From contig CANRNC010000013.1 in assembly GCA_947631915.1 (NCBI GenBank), positions 1 through 55,547 of the forward strand: a DNA stretch of 55,547 bases, in the 5' to 3' direction. Positions within the stretch are counted from its first letter, which is position 1. Each line of letters opens with the position of its first letter. The translations under genes were made by a program, and so were the position numbers. Shown piece after piece: positions 55,526-55,547 of this stretch. A model generated the notes under the pieces. The model was not told the origin of the DNA and did no database searches. It saw only the letters and a program-made list of their open reading frames with translations. The DNA comes from an uncultured Clostridia bacterium. GTDB taxonomy: Bacteria > Bacillota > Clostridia > TANB77 > CAG-508.

Positions 55526-55547
55526 CTTACGGCTCTTGCTATCATAT

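Overview
The window is a very AT-rich, densely coded stretch of a chromosome from an endospore-forming, low-GC Gram-positive bacterium (Firmicutes, most likely Clostridia). Evidence: AAGGAGG-type ribosome binding sites on nearly every gene, sigma-A promoters of the form TTGACA-N17-TATAAT usually with an extended -10 TG, sporulation genes (SpoVM, SigH, a SleB-type cortex hydrolase), a T-box thrS leader, the PrpC/PrkC phosphatase-kinase pair, and an Asp23-AmaP-NusB cluster. A sortase-anchored M60 (mucin-type) metallopeptidase suggests, by inference only, a gut or mucosa-associated lineage.

Layout. 1-4050: the tail of an unknown membrane protein, then a heterodimeric ABC exporter. 4096-8469: a DUF362 protein and a large secreted, wall-anchored M60 peptidase with seven 42-bp repeats. 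8585-15087: an envelope-sensing island with two paralogous lipoproteins, each with its own promoter and a shared structured leader, flanking an OmpR-type two-component system and a MacB/FtsX-type ABC transporter. 15131-26155: housekeeping genes uvrA, murD, miaB, glmU, cysteine desulfurase and rlmN, with two unidentified genes and a 30-residue Asn-rich peptide. 26152-30598: rlmN-prpC-prkC followed by rsgA-rpe. 30675-34013: a bactofilin-like membrane protein, small genes (Cys-rich peptide, 49-aa membrane peptide, spoVM), nth, rpmB and secG. 34327-38469: asp23-amaP-nusB-xseA-xseB-DUF212 and a DUF5684 membrane protein. 38483-40264: ZTP riboswitch and fhs. 40388-46575: SleB-like hydrolase, DUF5662, Rsm22-like methyltransferase, patatin, SPFH protein, holin-like membrane protein, DUF421/DUF4363. 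46659-46854: tRNA-Gln and tRNA-His. 46993-54889: HAD phosphatase, MscS channel, T-box/thrS, pgsA, ligA and sigH. 54910-55547: tRNA-Thr and a decayed serine recombinase, possibly the scar of an integrated element.

Most striking observations. (1) The adjacent prpC and prkC genes each carry one extra base at the same kind of site (GGN, extra base, GGA), which puts a very rare CGG codon in the zero frame; both reading frames are otherwise intact. Sequence error, paired mutation and programmed +1 frameshifting are all possible. (2) The leaders of the two lipoprotein paralogs share a two-helix RNA whose sequence differences preserve pairing. (3) A dispersed family of REP-like GGGCAC/GCATTGC palindromes includes a perfect 40-bp one. 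(4) Several small genes, notably spoVM, are easily missed by length cut-offs.
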